Shown: piece after piece, positions 9,523 to 21,197 of the stretch
Numbering within the stretch: position 1 is the stretch's first letter
Layout of the letters: each line of letters begins with the position of its first letter
Assembly (NCBI RefSeq): GCF_000025565.1
Contig: NC_014121.1
Span: forward strand, 2,914,001-2,978,000
Length of the DNA stretch: 64,000 nucleotides
Source: Enterobacter cloacae subsp. cloacae ATCC 13047
Lineage (GTDB): Bacteria; Pseudomonadota; Gammaproteobacteria; Enterobacterales; Enterobacteriaceae
Reading direction: 5' to 3'
Position numbers and translations under genes: made by a program
Notes under the pieces: generated by a model
Databases searched by the model: none
Seen by the model: only the letters and a program-made list of their open reading frames with translations
What the model was told of the DNA's origin: nothing

Positions 9523-10641
9523 TCACCTCCCGGACGGGCTGACTTTCAGCAACTGCCCGTCCGTTTCATCGGTCAGAACATACAGATAGCCGTCCGGACC
9601 GACGCGCACATCGCGAATGCGCTGTTTCCGGTCGCCCAGGATCCGCCCGTCCTCGGTTACCGTGTTGCCGTTCACGCTCAGCACGATCACATCCTTCTCT
9701 TTCAGCGCCCCGATAAACAGCTTGTTTTTCCACTGCGGGAATACGTCACTGTTATAAAACGCCATTCCGCTCACGGCGGGCGAGACTTTCCAGACAAACA
9801 GCGGTTTTTCGGTTCCTTCAACGTGTTCACCTTTCGCCTCAGGAATTTTTAATCCGCTGTAGTTGATACCGTGGGTCGCCAGCGGCCAGCCATAGTTTTT
9901 CCCTTTCTCCGGGATGTTGATCTCATCCCCGCCACGCGGGCCGTGTTCGTTAAGCCACAGCGTGTCGCTCCACGGGTTCATCGCCATCCCTTGCGGGTTA
10001 CGAATGCCATAAGACCAGATTTCCGGCCGCGCACCGGCGGTGTTCACAAAGGGGTTATCCGGCGGGACTTTGCCATCCACCGTCAGGCGTACCACTTTCC
10101 CCTGGAGTTTATCCAGATCCTGCGCCGTCGGGCGCTGGTTGTTTTCGCCCAGCGCAATAAACAGATAGCCTTTGCCATCAAACACCAGCCTTCCGCCAAA
10201 GTGGTGACCGGTGGAGAGTTTCGGCATCTGACGGAACACCACCTGGAACGCCTCAAGGCGGGAAAGATCGTCGCTTAAGCGCCCATAACCCACTGCCGTT
10301 CCGGCTTTGCCGTCAGCGCCTGCCTCGGCGTAGCTCAGCCAGACGCGGCGCGAGGTGGCAAAATCCGGCGCCAGCACCACGTCCAGCAGTCCTCCCTGTC
10401 CGTTGTCCCAGACTTTGGGCACCCCTGTTATCGGGTCTGACAGCCCTTTCCCGGCCTGCCAGTGTTTCAACTGGCCGCCCTTCAACGTCACGAGCAGCCC
10501 TTTGTTATCCGGCAGGAACGCCAGCGACCAGGGGTGTTCGAGTTTGTTCTGCAATACCTCAACCTTAACCGCATCAGGCGCAGCAAGGAGCGAAAACGGA
10601 AATAACAACGCAGGCAGGAAAATTAGCGAGGATCGGTGCAT
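9523..10641 (-). CDS. yliI: PQQ-dependent soluble aldose dehydrogenase YliI
   Basis: The 372-residue periplasmic beta-propeller enzyme oxidises aldose sugars at C1 using pyrroloquinoline quinone. A signal peptide (HRSSLIFLPALLFPFSLLAA) is followed by the soluble glucose dehydrogenase fold with EIWSYGIRNPQGMA and LNEHGPRGGDEIN, typical of the PQQ and calcium site. The ATG at 10641 is preferred because AAGGAG lies 7 bases upstream and the protein then matches E. coli YliI (371). Enterobacteria often depend on external PQQ; no PQQ synthesis genes are in the window. Confidence 0.93.
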   Translation of the reverse strand: MHRSSLIFLPALLFPFSLLAAPDAVKVEVLQNKLEHPWSLAFLPDNKGLLVTLKGGQLKHWQAGKGLSDPITGVPKVWDNGQGGLLDVVLAPDFATSRRVWLSYAEAGADGKAGTAVGYGRLSDDLSRLEAFQVVFRQMPKLSTGHHFGGRLVFDGKGYLFIALGENNQRPTAQDLDKLQGKVVRLTVDGKVPPDNPFVNTAGARPEIWSYGIRNPQGMAMNPWSDTLWLNEHGPRGGDEINIPEKGKNYGWPLATHGINYSGLKIPEAKGEHVEGTEKPLFVWKVSPAVSGMAFYNSDVFPQWKNKLFIGALKEKDVIVLSVNGNTVTEDGRILGDRKQRIRDVRVGPDGYLYVLTDETDGQLLKVSPSGR

Positions 10642-10725
10642 AACGCGCTCCTTTATCGGCATATGGCATAAAGATTAGCCACTACGTCCAGGCACGTTAT
10701 CACTTTTACAAAAGCTTAATCAGAA

Positions 10726-10743
10726 GGGGGAGTTGCCTCCCCC
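10726..10743 (-). terminator. Possible terminator hairpin after bssR
   Basis: A perfect 7-bp stem GGGGGAG-TTGC-CTCCCCC lies just downstream of the bssR stop codon on the minus strand. It lacks a clear T-run, so it may be a weak terminator or an mRNA 3'-end stabiliser. Confidence 0.4.
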
Positions 10744-10748
10744 CGGAA

Positions 10749-11132
10749 TCAGTGCTGTTCAAGCTTCGCGTGCTCGTTCAGACACATGATGCATAGAGAG
10801 AGCGTTGTCAGGCAGTTTTCAAGCTTCTCCGCGTTTACAGCGATAAAAGTCGGGCAGTCATGGCGTCCGTTCATCAAACAAACCCCGGCAATGGAGAGCA
10901 CCTCGGCGGCGCGGCGCAGCGCAATACATTCGCTTTCGGCGTATTCCGCTTTCAGGATGGGTGCTTTTTCACGCATGAAATTGCAAAGTTCAAAGAAATT
11001 ATCACGCAGATGTTCGCTTTCGCTGACTGACATATACCCTTTCGCCTTCCTCAGCTGCAGATATGCGGCAAGGTCGATTCGGGCGTTGATCAGCTTGTTC
11101 AGCAGATCGCGTTTCAGTCTGTCAACGGACAT
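10749..11132 (-). CDS. bssR: Biofilm regulator BssR
   Basis: The 127-residue small helical protein has the same length as E. coli BssR (YliH), which influences biofilm formation and is induced in sessile cells; its biochemical mechanism is not established. Conserved stretches include LRKAKGYMSVSES and the C-terminal HDCPT...VNAEKLENCL. The start at 11132 is decided by the ribosome site: AGGAGG sits 7 bases before this ATG but only 1 base before the alternative ATG at 11138. Confidence 0.9.
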   Translation of the reverse strand: MSVDRLKRDLLNKLINARIDLAAYLQLRKAKGYMSVSESEHLRDNFFELCNFMREKAPILKAEYAESECIALRRAAEVLSIAGVCLMNGRHDCPTFIAVNAEKLENCLTTLSLCIMCLNEHAKLEQH

Positions 11133-11347
11133 GCTCATTCCTCCTCTGTCAGCCCTGTGCACAGTCAGAATAAGGTTATTTTTTGTACAGTTTAATGCCT
11201 GAGATCAATTATTCTTAACTGATTAACATTCTTTACAATGTTACAACCTGCGCGGGCATCATCTGCACTGCAAAGAGTGTATAAATCCCCCGCGATACGC
11301 TGTAAAATCCCGCCCTGATAACTCCATAAATGATGAATTTTTAACCT

Positions 11348-12673
11348 ATGAGCAATGTTACGCACCCGCCGAAAATCGGCTTTGTCTCCCTGGGCTGCCC
11401 GAAAAACCTGGTGGATTCTGAACGCATCCTGACCGAACTTCGCACCGAGGGCTACGACGTGGTGCCAAGCTACGACAACGCCGACATGGTGATCGTGAAC
11501 ACCTGCGGGTTTATCGACAGCGCGGTTCAGGAATCCCTGGAAGCCATTGGTGAAGCCCTGACGGAAAACGGCAAAGTGATTGTGACCGGCTGCCTGGGCG
11601 CAAAAGAGGACCAGATCCGTGAAGTGCACCCGAAGGTGCTGGAGATCACCGGTCCACACAGCTACGAGCAGGTGCTGGAACATGTTCATCACTACGTACC
11701 CAAGCCTAAGCACAACCCGTTCCTGAGCCTGGTGCCGGAACAGGGGGTGAAGCTGACGCCGCGTCACTACGCTTACCTGAAAATTTCCGAAGGCTGCAAC
11801 CATCGCTGCACCTTCTGCATTATCCCGTCCATGCGTGGCGATCTGGTGAGCCGCCCGATTGGCGAAGTGCTGGCAGAAGCCAAACGTCTGGCCGATGCGG
11901 GCGTGAAGGAGCTGCTGGTGATCTCCCAGGATACCTCCGCCTACGGCGTGGATGTGAAGCACCGTTCCGGTTTCCACAACGGCGAGCCGGTGAAAACCAG
12001 CATGGTCGGCCTGTGCGAACAGCTCGCTAAACTGGGCATCTGGACGCGTCTGCACTACGTTTACCCTTATCCGCACGTTGACGACGTCATCCCGCTGATG
12101 GCCGAAGGCAAAATCCTGCCGTACCTGGATATCCCGCTGCAGCACGCCAGCCCGCGTATCCTGAAGCTGATGAAACGCCCAGGCTCCGTTGACCGCCAGC
12201 TGGCGCGCATCAAGCAGTGGCGTGAAATCTGCCCGGATCTGACCCTGCGTTCGACTTTCATCGTTGGCTTCCCGGGTGAAACCGAAGAAGACTTCCAGAT
12301 GCTGCTCGACTTCCTGAAAGAGGCCCGTCTGGACCGCGTAGGCTGCTTCAAGTACAGCCCGGTTGAAGGCGCAACCGCTAACGAACTGGCGGATCAGGTG
12401 CCGGAAGAGGTAAAAGAAGAGCGCTGGAACCGCTTCATGCAGCTGCAACAGCAGATCTCTGCTGAACGTCTGCAGGAGAAAGTGGGTCGCGAAATTATGG
12501 TCATCATCGACGAAGTTGACGAAGAAGGCGCGATTGGCCGCAGCATGGCGGATGCCCCTGAAATCGACGGCGCGGTGTACCTGAACGGGGAAACCAACGT
12601 CAAGCCGGGTGACATCATTCGCGTGAAAGTGGAAAACGCCGACGAGTATGACCTGTGGGGTAGCCGGGTTTAA
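11348..12673 (+). CDS. rimO: Ribosomal protein S12 methylthiotransferase RimO
   Basis: The 441-residue radical SAM enzyme adds a methylthio group to Asp88 of ribosomal protein S12. Cysteines of the N-terminal MTTase cluster are visible at Cys17, Cys53 and Cys82, and the radical SAM CxxxCxxC motif is Cys150, Cys154 and Cys157 in [11 protein letters not shown]-terminal TRAM domain (about residues 375-441) binds S12. The length is identical to E. coli RimO. In E. coli yliE and yliF lie between rimO and gsiD; here only a REP element separates them. Confidence 0.97.
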   Translation: MSNVTHPPKIGFVSLGCPKNLVDSERILTELRTEGYDVVPSYDNADMVIVNTCGFIDSAVQESLEAIGEALTENGKVIVTGCLGAKEDQIREVHPKVLEITGPHSYEQVLEHVHHYVPKPKHNPFLSLVPEQGVKLTPRHYAYLKISEGCNHRCTFCIIPSMRGDLVSRPIGEVLAEAKRLADAGVKELLVISQDTSAYGVDVKHRSGFHNGEPVKTSMVGLCEQLAKLGIWTRLHYVYPYPHVDDVIPLMAEGKILPYLDIPLQHASPRILKLMKRPGSVDRQLARIKQWREICPDLTLRSTFIVGFPGETEEDFQMLLDFLKEARLDRVGCFKYSPVEGATANELADQVPEEVKEERWNRFMQLQQQISAERLQEKVGREIMVIIDEVDEEGAIGRSMADAPEIDGAVYLNGETNVKPGDIIRVKVENADEYDLWGSRV

Positions 12674-12695
12674 ATACCCAGCGCCTGTTTTGTAG

Positions 12696-12723
12696 GCCGG
12701 GTAAGGCGTAGCCGCCACCCGGC
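12696..12723. repeat. REP (family B) element
   Basis: The unit GCCGGGTAAGGCG-TA-GCCGCCACCCGGC is an imperfect palindrome of the REP/PU class. It lies between the convergent ends of rimO and gsiD. Other copies are at 25332-25404 (a pair), 32798, 52659 and 56454. Confidence 0.85.
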
Positions 12724-12736
12724 ACATTCCACTGCC

Positions 12737-13648
12737 CTACCCCTTAATCCTCGGATCCAGCGCATCGCGCAGCCCATCCCCCAGCAGGTTGAACGCCAGC
12801 ACGGTCAGGAAAATCGCCAGACTCGGGAATATCGCCACGTGCGGCGCAATCACCATATCTGCCCTCGCCTCGTTGAGCATCGCGCCCCACTCCGGCGTCG
12901 GTGGCTGGGCCCCTAATCCCAGAAACGACAGGCTGGCGGCGGAAATTATCGACACGCCGATACGCATCGTAAAATAGACAACAATCGACGACACCGTACC
13001 CGGCAGAATATGGCTGAACAGGATGTTGGCGTCGCTGGCCCCCATACTGCGGGCGGATTCAATAAAGGTCTGCTGCTTCAGTACCAGCGTATTACCGCGC
13101 ACCAGGCGGGCAAACGCCGGGATCGAAAAGACCGCGACGGCGATGATGACGTTTGCCATGCCGCTGCCCATAATGGCGACAACCGCAATTGCCAGCAAAA
13201 TGCCGGGGAAGGCAAACAGCACGTCGCAAATGCGCATAATGATCCGGTCCCACCAGCCCTCGTAATACCCTGCCACCAGACCCAGAACGGTACCGATGAC
13301 CGCACCGATAAGCACCGCAAACACCCCGGCGGCGAGCGATATCTGCGCGCCCATCAGCACGCGGCTAAAAATATCGCGTCCCAGAGAGTCCACGCCGAAC
13401 CAGTGCATCATCGACGGTCCGTCATTCAGGCGGTCGTAATCAAAGTAGTTTTCCGCATCATACGGTGCCACCCACGGCGCAATGGCGGCCACCACAATCA
13501 GCAGCAGTACAAACAGCCCCGCCGTCATGGCAACAGGCTGGCGACGAAAGCGCCGCCAGAATTCAAACCATGGGGTGCGGATATGGTCCGGCTTCAGCCC
13601 CGGCATAGCGTTTACAATGGTCTGACGACGCCAGTTCAACAATCGCAT
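12737..13648 (-). CDS. gsiD: Glutathione ABC transporter permease GsiD
   Basis: A 303-residue inner-membrane permease of the DppC type that pairs with GsiC to import glutathione. It has an N-terminal cytoplasmic region, one separate transmembrane helix (about residues 40-60) and a BPD_transp_1 domain with the EAA-loop sequence [21 protein letters not shown], which contacts GsiA. The start at 13648 is chosen because it lies one base after the gsiC stop and gives the E. coli length of 303; an earlier in-frame start overlaps gsiC. It is the last gene of the iaaA-gsiABCD operon. Confidence 0.94.
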   Translation of the reverse strand: MRLLNWRRQTIVNAMPGLKPDHIRTPWFEFWRRFRRQPVAMTAGLFVLLLIVVAAIAPWVAPYDAENYFDYDRLNDGPSMMHWFGVDSLGRDIFSRVLMGAQISLAAGVFAVLIGAVIGTVLGLVAGYYEGWWDRIIMRICDVLFAFPGILLAIAVVAIMGSGMANVIIAVAVFSIPAFARLVRGNTLVLKQQTFIESARSMGASDANILFSHILPGTVSSIVVYFTMRIGVSIISAASLSFLGLGAQPPTPEWGAMLNEARADMVIAPHVAIFPSLAIFLTVLAFNLLGDGLRDALDPRIKG

Positions 13649-13649
13649 C

Positions 13650-14570
13650 TTACTTATACCTGATGGCCGGATTAATGGCGGCGTACAGCACATCCACCAC
13701 TAAATTGATAAGAATAAATTCCAGCGAGAAGAGCAGAACTTCCGCCTGAATGACCGGATAGTCGCGCATCTCGACCGAATCCACCAGCAGGCGCCCCAGC
13801 CCCGGCCAGTTGAAGACCTTTTCCACCACGATAGAGCCCCCCAGCAGGAAGCCGAACTGCAGCCCCATCATGGTCACCACCGGGATCATCGCGTTACGAA
13901 AACCGTGCTTGAGGATGACCCACTTCTCGCTCACCCCTTTCGCCCGTGCGGTACGGATGTAATCTTCACTCAACACGTCAACGAACGACGCGCGTGTGAA
14001 GCGCGCCATCACCGCGGAGACGGCCGCGCCCAGCGTCATGGACGGCAGGATGTAGTGCTTCCAGGTATCGGCCCCGACGGTGGGCAACCAGCCCAGTTCC
14101 ACGGAGAAAATCTGCATCAGGAGCATCCCCAGCGCAAAAGCCGGGAAAGAGATCCCGGTCACCGCCAGCGCCATGCCGACCTTGTCCGGCCAGCGGTTGC
14201 GCCAGACGGCAGCGACAATCCCGGCGCCAAGCCCAAACACCATCGCCCAGCACATGCTGGCAATCGTTAACCAGAACGTAGGCATAAAGCGGCTGGCAAT
14301 CTCTTCCGATACCGGGCGACGCGACACCATCGAGATACCAAAATCGCCCTGCAGCACGTTGCAAATATAATGGAGAAACTGTATGTACAGAGGCTGGTCG
14401 AGACCAAGCTGTTTGCGCACCAGTTCAATGACGGTGGCATCCGCCTCTGGCCCGGCCACCAGACGCGCCGGATCGCCCGGCAGCAGATGGACAAACAAAA
14501 ACACCAGTACCGCCACAATCAGCAGCGTCGGGATAAGCCCCAGCAGGCGTTTACAAACATAATTGAGCAT
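13650..14570 (-). CDS. gsiC: Glutathione ABC transporter permease GsiC
   Basis: The 306-residue DppB-type permease has an N-terminal helix (residues 10-30), a periplasmic region and a BPD_transp_1 domain of about five helices. The EAA loop is [21 protein letters not shown]. It forms the membrane channel for glutathione together with GsiD. The gene lies 5 bases after gsiB and 1 base before gsiD in the minus-strand operon, and its length matches E. coli GsiC. Confidence 0.94.
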   Translation of the reverse strand: MLNYVCKRLLGLIPTLLIVAVLVFLFVHLLPGDPARLVAGPEADATVIELVRKQLGLDQPLYIQFLHYICNVLQGDFGISMVSRRPVSEEIASRFMPTFWLTIASMCWAMVFGLGAGIVAAVWRNRWPDKVGMALAVTGISFPAFALGMLLMQIFSVELGWLPTVGADTWKHYILPSMTLGAAVSAVMARFTRASFVDVLSEDYIRTARAKGVSEKWVILKHGFRNAMIPVVTMMGLQFGFLLGGSIVVEKVFNWPGLGRLLVDSVEMRDYPVIQAEVLLFSLEFILINLVVDVLYAAINPAIRYK

Positions 14571-14575
14571 GAGTG

Positions 14576-16114
14576 TTATTTTAAATCCGCATCGTCAAAG
14601 CTAAAGCCCGTATCCGGCATGATGTAAAACCCGGTCAACGCTTTGTTATGCGCCGAAACAAGTTTTTCAACCACCAGCGGTACCCACGGCGACTCTTTCC
14701 AGATGATATCCTGTGCGTCTTTGTAGAGGCGCGCTTTCTCATCCGGTTTGGTGGTTTTCAGCGCATCGGCAAGATCTTTATCCACCTGCGGGTTGCTGTA
14801 AAATGCCGTGTTGAACAGGGTCGGCGGCCAGTTCTGCGAGGCGAACAGCGGCGACAGCGCCCAGTCAGCCTCACCGGTAGAGGCCGACCAGCCGGTGTAG
14901 AACATCCGCACGCCGCTCTCTTTCTGCCCTTTCCCTTCCACTTCTGCCGCACGCTGCCCGGCATCCATCGCGGTGACCTGCACCTTAATACCGACCTGCG
15001 CCAGCTGCTGCTGGGTAAACTGCAGCACCTTCTGCGCGGTACTGTGATTATGGGATGACCATAGCGTGGTGCTAAAGCCGTTCGGGAAGCCCGCCTCTTT
15101 TAACAGTTCACGGGCTTTCGCCGGATCGTATGGCCACGGCTGATAGCTTTGCGCATAGGCAATAGCCGGTGGCAGCACGCCGGTGGCCGGGGTGGCGAAG
15201 CCCGCGAAGGCCACTTTCACCAGCGCCTGACGGTTAATCGCGTAGTTGATGGCCTCGCGCACTTTGGGATTATCAAACGGCTTTTGCGTCACGTTCATGC
15301 TGATGTAACGCTGCATAATGGACGGACTGGCCACCAGCTCCAGCTTGCTGTTCTTCTGCAGGATCGCCGCCTGCTCGTACGGGATCGGGAAGGCAAACTG
15401 TGCTTCGCCGGTTTGCAGCATCGCCGCGCGGGTGTTGTTATCCACCACCGGACGCCAGGTGATGGTGTCGAGCTTCGGCAGCCCCTGCTGCCAGTAGCCG
15501 GCGAATTTCTTCACCTTTACAAAGTCCGTCTGGTTCCAGGTCACCAGCTCATACGGGCCGGTACCGACCGGATGGAACCCAATCTCTTTCCCGTATTTTT
15601 TCAGGGCCGCAGGCGAGATCATCGCCGTCGCCGGATGCGCCAGAATATTAATAAAGGCCGAGAACGGCTCTTTCAGGGTAATTTTTACCGTTGTCGGATC
15701 GACGGCCTCGGTGCTGGCAATATTTTTATAGAGGTTATAGCGCTTGAGGCTGTTTTCCGGATTGCTGGCGCGGTCGAGGTTAACCTTCACCGCCTCCGCG
15801 TTGAAATCGGTGCCATCCTGGAACTTCACGCCGGTTCTGAGCTTAATGGTATAGACCAGCCCATCATCCGAGACGGTGTACCCCTCTGCCAGCACATTTT
15901 TCAGCTTCATCTCTCTGTCCAGGCCAAACAGCCCCTGGTAGAACGACTTGGCGACCGCCTGCGACAGCGTATCGTTGGCGTCATAGGGATCGAGGGTGGT
16001 GAAATTGGAGCCGACGGCAACCACCACATCTTTGGCAGCGAACGCGGGAGAGGCGGCCAGGGCTGCCGTCACGCTCGCGGCTAACAGCCATGTACGAGCA
16101 ACAAATTTAACCAT
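14576..16114 (-). CDS. gsiB: Glutathione-binding periplasmic protein GsiB
   Basis: This 512-residue solute-binding protein of the peptide/opine/nickel family captures glutathione in the periplasm for the GsiACD importer. A signal peptide ends at about residue 26 (ASPAFAAKD), followed by an SBP_bac_5 domain with the start motif [22 protein letters not shown]. The length matches E. coli GsiB. It follows gsiA by 23 bases. No truncation is visible. Confidence 0.94.
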   Translation of the reverse strand: MVKFVARTWLLAASVTAALAASPAFAAKDVVVAVGSNFTTLDPYDANDTLSQAVAKSFYQGLFGLDREMKLKNVLAEGYTVSDDGLVYTIKLRTGVKFQDGTDFNAEAVKVNLDRASNPENSLKRYNLYKNIASTEAVDPTTVKITLKEPFSAFINILAHPATAMISPAALKKYGKEIGFHPVGTGPYELVTWNQTDFVKVKKFAGYWQQGLPKLDTITWRPVVDNNTRAAMLQTGEAQFAFPIPYEQAAILQKNSKLELVASPSIMQRYISMNVTQKPFDNPKVREAINYAINRQALVKVAFAGFATPATGVLPPAIAYAQSYQPWPYDPAKARELLKEAGFPNGFSTTLWSSHNHSTAQKVLQFTQQQLAQVGIKVQVTAMDAGQRAAEVEGKGQKESGVRMFYTGWSASTGEADWALSPLFASQNWPPTLFNTAFYSNPQVDKDLADALKTTKPDEKARLYKDAQDIIWKESPWVPLVVEKLVSAHNKALTGFYIMPDTGFSFDDADLK

Positions 16115-16137
16115 TGTGTTCTCCTGCCTGTTGTACG

Positions 16138-18009
16138 TTATAACCGCGAAAATGCATTGTCCTGACGCGGAGGGGCAACAAAATGTCCGGGGCCCACTTC
16201 ACGCAGCGTGACCCGCTCCATGACCTCACCCCGTTTACGAATATTGCTCGGCATCTCATCCTGCAGCAGCACGCGCTGCCCGTGACGGTGTTCGGGATCG
16301 GCAACCGGTACTGCAGACATCAGCTTACGGGTGTATGGGTGCTGCGGGTTCTCAAACACCGCCCGCCGCGGACCAATCTCGACGATTTGCCCCAGATACA
16401 TCACCGCCACGCGATGGCTGATGCGCTCCACCACCGCCATGTCGTGGGAAATAAAGAGAAAGGCAATCCCCAGATCCCGCTGTAAGTCGAGCAATAAATT
16501 GATGATTTGCGCGCGGATAGAGACATCCAGCGCCGAGACAGATTCGTCTGCGATCACCACTTTTGGGTTCAGGGCCAGCGCGCGGGCAATACAAATTCGC
16601 TGCCGCTGACCGCCGGAAAACTCATGCGGGTAACGCCAGGCATGTTCCGGCTTCAGACCCACGCGTTCCAGCAGCCACGCCACCCGACGCTGTGCGGCTT
16701 CGCCGTCGAGCAGGTTATGCACCCGCAGCGGCTCCATAATCGAATACCCCACCGTATGGCGCGGGTCCAGAGACGCATACGGATCCTGAAAAATAAACTG
16801 GATATTCCGCCTCACCGCCTGAAGCTTACTGTCAGGAAGGGTGTCGATACGTTCGCCGTTAAAGGTAATGCTCCCTTCCTGCGACTCCACCAGCCGAAGT
16901 AACGCGCGTCCGGTGGTGGATTTGCCGCAGCCCGACTCCCCCACCAGCGCCAGCGTTTCGCCTGGCCATAAATCAAAACTGACATTTTCAACCGCGTGCA
17001 CTTCACGCTTTACACGGTTGAAAATGCCGCTGCGCAGAGGAAAACGGGTCACCAGATCCCGCACCTCAAGAATGGGCTTGCCGGGTACCACGGTGTCCTG
17101 CTCGGTTTCCTCTTCCTGGCGGCCCGCCGCCTCAAGGGAAATCAGCGGGAAACGGCGCGGAAGATCGCTGCCGTTCATCGCTCCCAGACGCGGAACCGCC
17201 GCCAGCAGCGCTTTGGTGTATGGGTGGGCGGGCGCATGGAAAATCTGCTCTACCGTGCCGGTTTCTACCGCCCTGCCCTGGTGCATCACCAGCACGCGAT
17301 CGGCAATATCCGCGACCACGCCCATATCGTGGGTGATAAACATCACCCCCATCTCCATCTCCTGCTGCAGCACTTTGATAAGCTGCAGGATCTGCGCCTG
17401 AATGGTGACATCCAGCGCTGTCGTCGGCTCGTCCGCAATCAATACCGCCGGACGGCACGAGAGCGCCATGGCAATCATCACCCGCTGACGCATCCCGCCA
17501 GAGAGCTGATGCGGATAGCGGCCCAGTATGGACTGCGACTCCGGGATACGTACCAGCTCCAGCATCCGTTTGGCTTCCAGAAGGGCTTCATCGCCGCTCA
17601 GTCCCTGATGCAGGCGAATGGATTCGGCAATTTGCTCTCCAACCGGGAAGACCGGGTTCAGCGAGGTCATCGGCTCCTGGAAGATCATCGCGATATCCGC
17701 CCCGCGCACGCCCTGCATCTGTGCTGCGCTCAGCTCATTTAAATCTATGACCTGACGATTGCGACGGCGCAGAAGCATCTTCTCGCTGCTGATTTGCCCG
17801 CCCGTCTGTTCCAGCAGGCGCATCAGCGCCAGCGCGGTGACCGATTTCCCGGAGCCGGACTCCCCCACAATCGCCAGCGTTTCGCCGCGTTTGAGTGAGA
17901 AGGATAAATTCTCTACTGCGGGGATGAACTGCCGCTCCTCCTGAAACGCAATATTCAGCTGATGGACAGCCAGCACTTCGCGGTTATCCAGCTCTTCACT
18001 GTGCGGCAC
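16138..18009 (-). CDS. gsiA: Glutathione ABC transporter ATP-binding protein GsiA
   Basis: The 623-residue cytoplasmic ATPase contains two fused ABC domains. Walker A motifs are GESGSGKS near residue 50 and GESGCGKS near residue 355; signature motifs are LSGGMRQR and FSGGQRQR; Walker B segments end in DEPTTALD and DESVSALD, the latter with Ser where most family members have Ala. Each half ends with an oligopeptide-type C-terminal region ([16 protein letters not shown]). The start is a GTG at 18009 with AAGGGGG six bases upstream; the protein then has exactly the E. coli length. It follows iaaA by 11 bases. Confidence 0.95.
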   Translation of the reverse strand: MPHSEELDNREVLAVHQLNIAFQEERQFIPAVENLSFSLKRGETLAIVGESGSGKSVTALALMRLLEQTGGQISSEKMLLRRRNRQVIDLNELSAAQMQGVRGADIAMIFQEPMTSLNPVFPVGEQIAESIRLHQGLSGDEALLEAKRMLELVRIPESQSILGRYPHQLSGGMRQRVMIAMALSCRPAVLIADEPTTALDVTIQAQILQLIKVLQQEMEMGVMFITHDMGVVADIADRVLVMHQGRAVETGTVEQIFHAPAHPYTKALLAAVPRLGAMNGSDLPRRFPLISLEAAGRQEEETEQDTVVPGKPILEVRDLVTRFPLRSGIFNRVKREVHAVENVSFDLWPGETLALVGESGCGKSTTGRALLRLVESQEGSITFNGERIDTLPDSKLQAVRRNIQFIFQDPYASLDPRHTVGYSIMEPLRVHNLLDGEAAQRRVAWLLERVGLKPEHAWRYPHEFSGGQRQRICIARALALNPKVVIADESVSALDVSIRAQIINLLLDLQRDLGIAFLFISHDMAVVERISHRVAVMYLGQIVEIGPRRAVFENPQHPYTRKLMSAVPVADPEHRHGQRVLLQDEMPSNIRKRGEVMERVTLREVGPGHFVAPPRQDNAFSRL

Positions 18010-18020
18010 GCGTTGCCCCC

Positions 18021-18959
18021 TTATTCACGATAGATCCCGGTGCTGGGTTCATCACCGGCATAGCCCCAGGCGCGGTACATCCCTTCGCTGTTGAACGGCA
18101 GGGCCACGTTACCCTCACGGTCCACCGCAATGAGTCCACCCTCACCGCCCAGCGCGGGCAACTTTTCCATTACCACACGCTCGCAGGCTTCACTCAGGCT
18201 GAGCCCGCCGTAATCCATCAGGGCGGTAATGTCGTATGCGGCGAGCGCGCGAATAAACACTTCGCCGGTTCCGGTGCAGGAGACCGCCGCCGTGGCGTTA
18301 TTGGCATAGCACCCGGCGCCCGGCAGCGGACTGTCGCCAACCCGGCCAGGTAGCTTGTTGGTCATACCGCCGGTTGAGGTGGCCGCCGCCAGATTACCGG
18401 CCTTGTCGAGCGCCACTGCGCCAACCGTGCCCATTTTGGTGGTTTCATTGAGCGGTGAGGAGTGGTCCAGCTGGGTCATGCCCGCCGTACGGGCTGCCAG
18501 CAGCTGCTGGTAGCGCTCGTCAGTGGAAAAAAGATCCGGCGATACCCGCTCCATCCCGTGTGCGAAGGCAAAGTTCTCCGCCCCGACGCCCGTCAGCAGC
18601 ACATGAGGACTCTCTTCCATCACCAGTCGCGCCGCCAGAATCGGGTTGCGCAGATGGCTCACGCCCGCCACGGCCCCTGCTTTCAGGGTGACGCCATCCA
18701 TCACGCAGGCATCCAGCTCGTGCGTCTCGTCACGCGTATACACGGAACCTATCCCCGCATTGAACAGCGGACACTCTTCCAGCAGACGTACCGCTTCGGT
18801 CACCACATCCAGCGCGCTTTCGCCCGCCTCCAGCATTCGCTGGCCCGTTTCGACAATGGCGTAGAGCGCATCAATGTAGCGCTTCTCCTGCTCAGGAGTG
18901 AGCTGTGCACGGGTAATAGCCCCGGCGCCGCCATGAATTGCGATTACCGCATTAACCAT
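18021..18959 (-). CDS. iaaA: Isoaspartyl peptidase / L-asparaginase IaaA
   Basis: The 312-residue Ntn-hydrolase cleaves isoaspartyl dipeptides and has L-asparaginase activity. It is made as a precursor that cuts itself before the nucleophile, here Thr178 in [13 protein letters not shown], to give alpha and beta subunits. The glycine-rich GNxxG-like segment [13 protein letters not shown] and the substrate loop [20 protein letters not shown] are present. It is the first gene of the iaaA-gsiABCD operon, so peptide breakdown and glutathione uptake are co-transcribed as in E. coli. Confidence 0.94.
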   Translation of the reverse strand: MVNAVIAIHGGAGAITRAQLTPEQEKRYIDALYAIVETGQRMLEAGESALDVVTEAVRLLEECPLFNAGIGSVYTRDETHELDACVMDGVTLKAGAVAGVSHLRNPILAARLVMEESPHVLLTGVGAENFAFAHGMERVSPDLFSTDERYQQLLAARTAGMTQLDHSSPLNETTKMGTVGAVALDKAGNLAAATSTGGMTNKLPGRVGDSPLPGAGCYANNATAAVSCTGTGEVFIRALAAYDITALMDYGGLSLSEACERVVMEKLPALGGEGGLIAVDREGNVALPFNSEGMYRAWGYAGDEPSTGIYRE

Positions 18960-19148
18960 TTCGCCTCACCTGTCAGCCTGCATGGCGGCTTTTTCTATAA
19001 ATATCATTATCGTTGATGATTCTTCAGATAATTTTTGAATATAGAAAGACGCAACTGCGATGTAAAGGGTACTCATGGTGGGTCATACAGTTAGCCGCAC
19101 TTTTCTGCCATAATGAGCGCTTTCGTTGTTACTGTGCTGGAGCCCACT

Positions 19149-20381
19149 ATGGATTTTACCGCCGGACTGATGCCGCTTGAGACGGCACTCACGCAGATGC
19201 TGGACCGACTTTCCCCGCTGCACGACGTAGAGACGCTGCCGCTGGCGCGCTGTTTTGGTCGTATTGCCGCACGCGACATCATTTCCCCGCTTAACGTGCC
19301 GGGGTTTGATAACTCAGCGATGGACGGTTACGCGGTACGCCTGGCGGATCTCCAGACGGGTCAGGCGCTGCCTGTCGCAGGAAAAGCCTTCGCCGGTCAA
19401 CCGTTTGACGGTGAATGGCCTGTGGGCACTTGCGTGCGCATCATGACCGGCGCGCCGGTCCCCGCAGGCTGCGATGCGGTGGTGATGCAGGAAGAGACCG
19501 AACAGACCGCTGACGGCGTGCGCTTTACCGCCAGCGTCAAAGCAGGCCAGAACATCCGCCGCACCGGCGAAGATATTGCTCTTGGCGCAACGGTATTCGC
19601 TGCGGGGCAGAAGCTGACGGTAGGTGAACTGCCGGTGCTGGCCTCGCTCGGTATCGCGGACATTGAGGTGATCCGTCAGGTGCGCGTCGCGCTCTTTTCT
19701 ACCGGTGACGAATTGCAGCTTCCGGGCCAGCCGCTGCAGGACGGGCAGATTTACGACACCAACCGTCTGGCGGTACACCTGATGCTGGAGCAGCTGGGCT
19801 GTGAGGTGATCAACCTTGGCATTATTCCTGATGACCCGGAAAAACTGCGCGCCGCCTTTATTGAGGCAGACAACGCAGCCGACGTGGTGATCAGCTCCGG
19901 CGGTGTTTCGGTGGGTGAAGCGGATTACACCAAAACCATCCTGGAAGAGCTGGGTGAAATCGCCTTCTGGAAGCTGGCCATCAAGCCGGGCAAACCGTTC
20001 GCTTTTGGCAAGCTTCAGCACAGCTGGTTCTGCGGCCTGCCGGGTAACCCGGTCTCTGCCGCCCTGACCTTCTACCAGCTGGTGATCCCCCTGCTGGCGA
20101 AGCTTTCGGGCAACCGTGCCAGTCCGCTGCCGGTACGCCAGCGCGTGCGTGCCGCTACGCGCCTTAAGAAATCCCCCGGTCGCCTTGATTTCCAGCGCGG
20201 TATTCTGACGCGCAACGCGGAGGGCGAGCTGGAGGTGAGCACCACCGGCCATCAGGGTTCGCACATTTTCAGCTCCTTCAGCCAGGGCAACTGCTTTATC
20301 GTGCTGGAGCGCGAGCGTGGCAATGTGGAAGCAGGCGAATGGGTTGAGGTGGAGCGCTTTAACCACCTGTTCGGAGGCTGA
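19149..20381 (+). CDS. moeA: Molybdopterin molybdenumtransferase MoeA
   Basis: The 410-residue cytoplasmic enzyme inserts molybdate into adenylylated molybdopterin to form molybdenum cofactor. Recognisable parts are [14 protein letters not shown] (domain I), the MoCF-binding segment [14 protein letters not shown] and [12 protein letters not shown] 19149 matches the E. coli start (411 residues); the upstream in-frame ATG at 19113 adds a non-conserved tail. moeB starts one base after the stop, so the two form an operon divergent from iaaA. Confidence 0.95.
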   Translation: MDFTAGLMPLETALTQMLDRLSPLHDVETLPLARCFGRIAARDIISPLNVPGFDNSAMDGYAVRLADLQTGQALPVAGKAFAGQPFDGEWPVGTCVRIMTGAPVPAGCDAVVMQEETEQTADGVRFTASVKAGQNIRRTGEDIALGATVFAAGQKLTVGELPVLASLGIADIEVIRQVRVALFSTGDELQLPGQPLQDGQIYDTNRLAVHLMLEQLGCEVINLGIIPDDPEKLRAAFIEADNAADVVISSGGVSVGEADYTKTILEELGEIAFWKLAIKPGKPFAFGKLQHSWFCGLPGNPVSAALTFYQLVIPLLAKLSGNRASPLPVRQRVRAATRLKKSPGRLDFQRGILTRNAEGELEVSTTGHQGSHIFSSFSQGNCFIVLERERGNVEAGEWVEVERFNHLFGG

Positions 20382-20382
20382 G

Positions 20383-21135
20383 ATGGCGGCGGAACTGAGC
20401 GATGAAGAGATGATGCGCTATAACCGCCAGATTGTCCTGCGCGGTTTTGATTTTGAAGGCCAGGAAGCGCTCAAGGCGGCCAGCGTACTGGTCGTCGGCC
20501 TGGGCGGACTGGGCTGCGCCGCCGCGCAATACCTCGCCGCGGCGGGTGTGGGCAAGATGACGCTGCTGGACTTTGATACCGTGTCGGTGTCAAATCTGCA
20601 GCGCCAGACGCTGCACAGCGATGCGACACTCGGCCAGCCGAAGGTGGACTCTGCCCGCGCAGCGTTAACGCGCATCAACCCCCACGTTCAGTTCACCCCG
20701 ATTAACGCGATGCTGGATGACGAGGCGTTATACGCGCAAATCGCAAAGCACGATCTGGTGCTGGACTGTACTGATAACGTCGCCATCCGCAACCAGCTAA
20801 ACGCCGGCTGTTTTACCCACAAAACGCCGCTGGTTTCTGGCGCAGCAATCCGCATGGAAGGACAGATCAGTGTCTTTACCTATGCTGAAGGCGAACCGTG
20901 TTATCGCTGTCTGAGCCGCCTGTTTGGTGAGAATGCGCTCACCTGCGTCGAGGCGGGCGTAATGGCGCCGTTAGTCGGCGTGATAGGGTCACTACAGGCG
21001 ATGGAAGCGATCAAAGTGCTGACCCGTTACGGTACGCCAGCGGCGGGGAAAATTGTGATGTATGACGCAATGACCTGCCAGTTCCGCGAGATGAAGTTGA
21101 TGCGTAGTCCGGGGTGTGAGGTGTGCAGCGGTTAA
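20383..21135 (+). CDS. moeB: Molybdopterin-synthase adenylyltransferase MoeB
   Basis: A 250-residue E1-like enzyme that adenylates the C-terminus of MoaD so that sulfur can be attached for molybdopterin synthesis. The nucleotide-binding motif VVGLGGLGCAAAQYLA is at about residues 35-50, with the conserved DFDTVSVSNLQRQ downstream. Zinc-binding cysteines are seen in the pairs CYRC and CEVC. ATG 20383 follows the moeA stop by one base, giving the E. coli length (249) within one residue. Confidence 0.95.
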   Translation: MAAELSDEEMMRYNRQIVLRGFDFEGQEALKAASVLVVGLGGLGCAAAQYLAAAGVGKMTLLDFDTVSVSNLQRQTLHSDATLGQPKVDSARAALTRINPHVQFTPINAMLDDEALYAQIAKHDLVLDCTDNVAIRNQLNAGCFTHKTPLVSGAAIRMEGQISVFTYAEGEPCYRCLSRLFGENALTCVEAGVMAPLVGVIGSLQAMEAIKVLTRYGTPAAGKIVMYDAMTCQFREMKLMRSPGCEVCSG

Positions 21136-21154
21136 ACCTCGTTGCGGCCTGATG

Positions 21155-21187
21155 CCCTCACCCCGGCCCTCTCCCACCGGGAGAGGG
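21155..21187. repeat. Family A palindromic repeat
   Basis: A copy of the CCCTCACCCC - CCCTCTCCC-ACC-GGGAGAGGG unit, preceded by GCGGCCTGATG, which also precedes the copy at 32757. It lies between the convergent ends of moeB and fsaA. Confidence 0.75.
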
Positions 21188-21197
21188 AGATAACGCG

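Noticed and set aside
11192..12727. A 511-codon open frame antisense to rimO
   Set aside because: Composition is typical of a shadow frame and it fully covers a conserved radical SAM gene.
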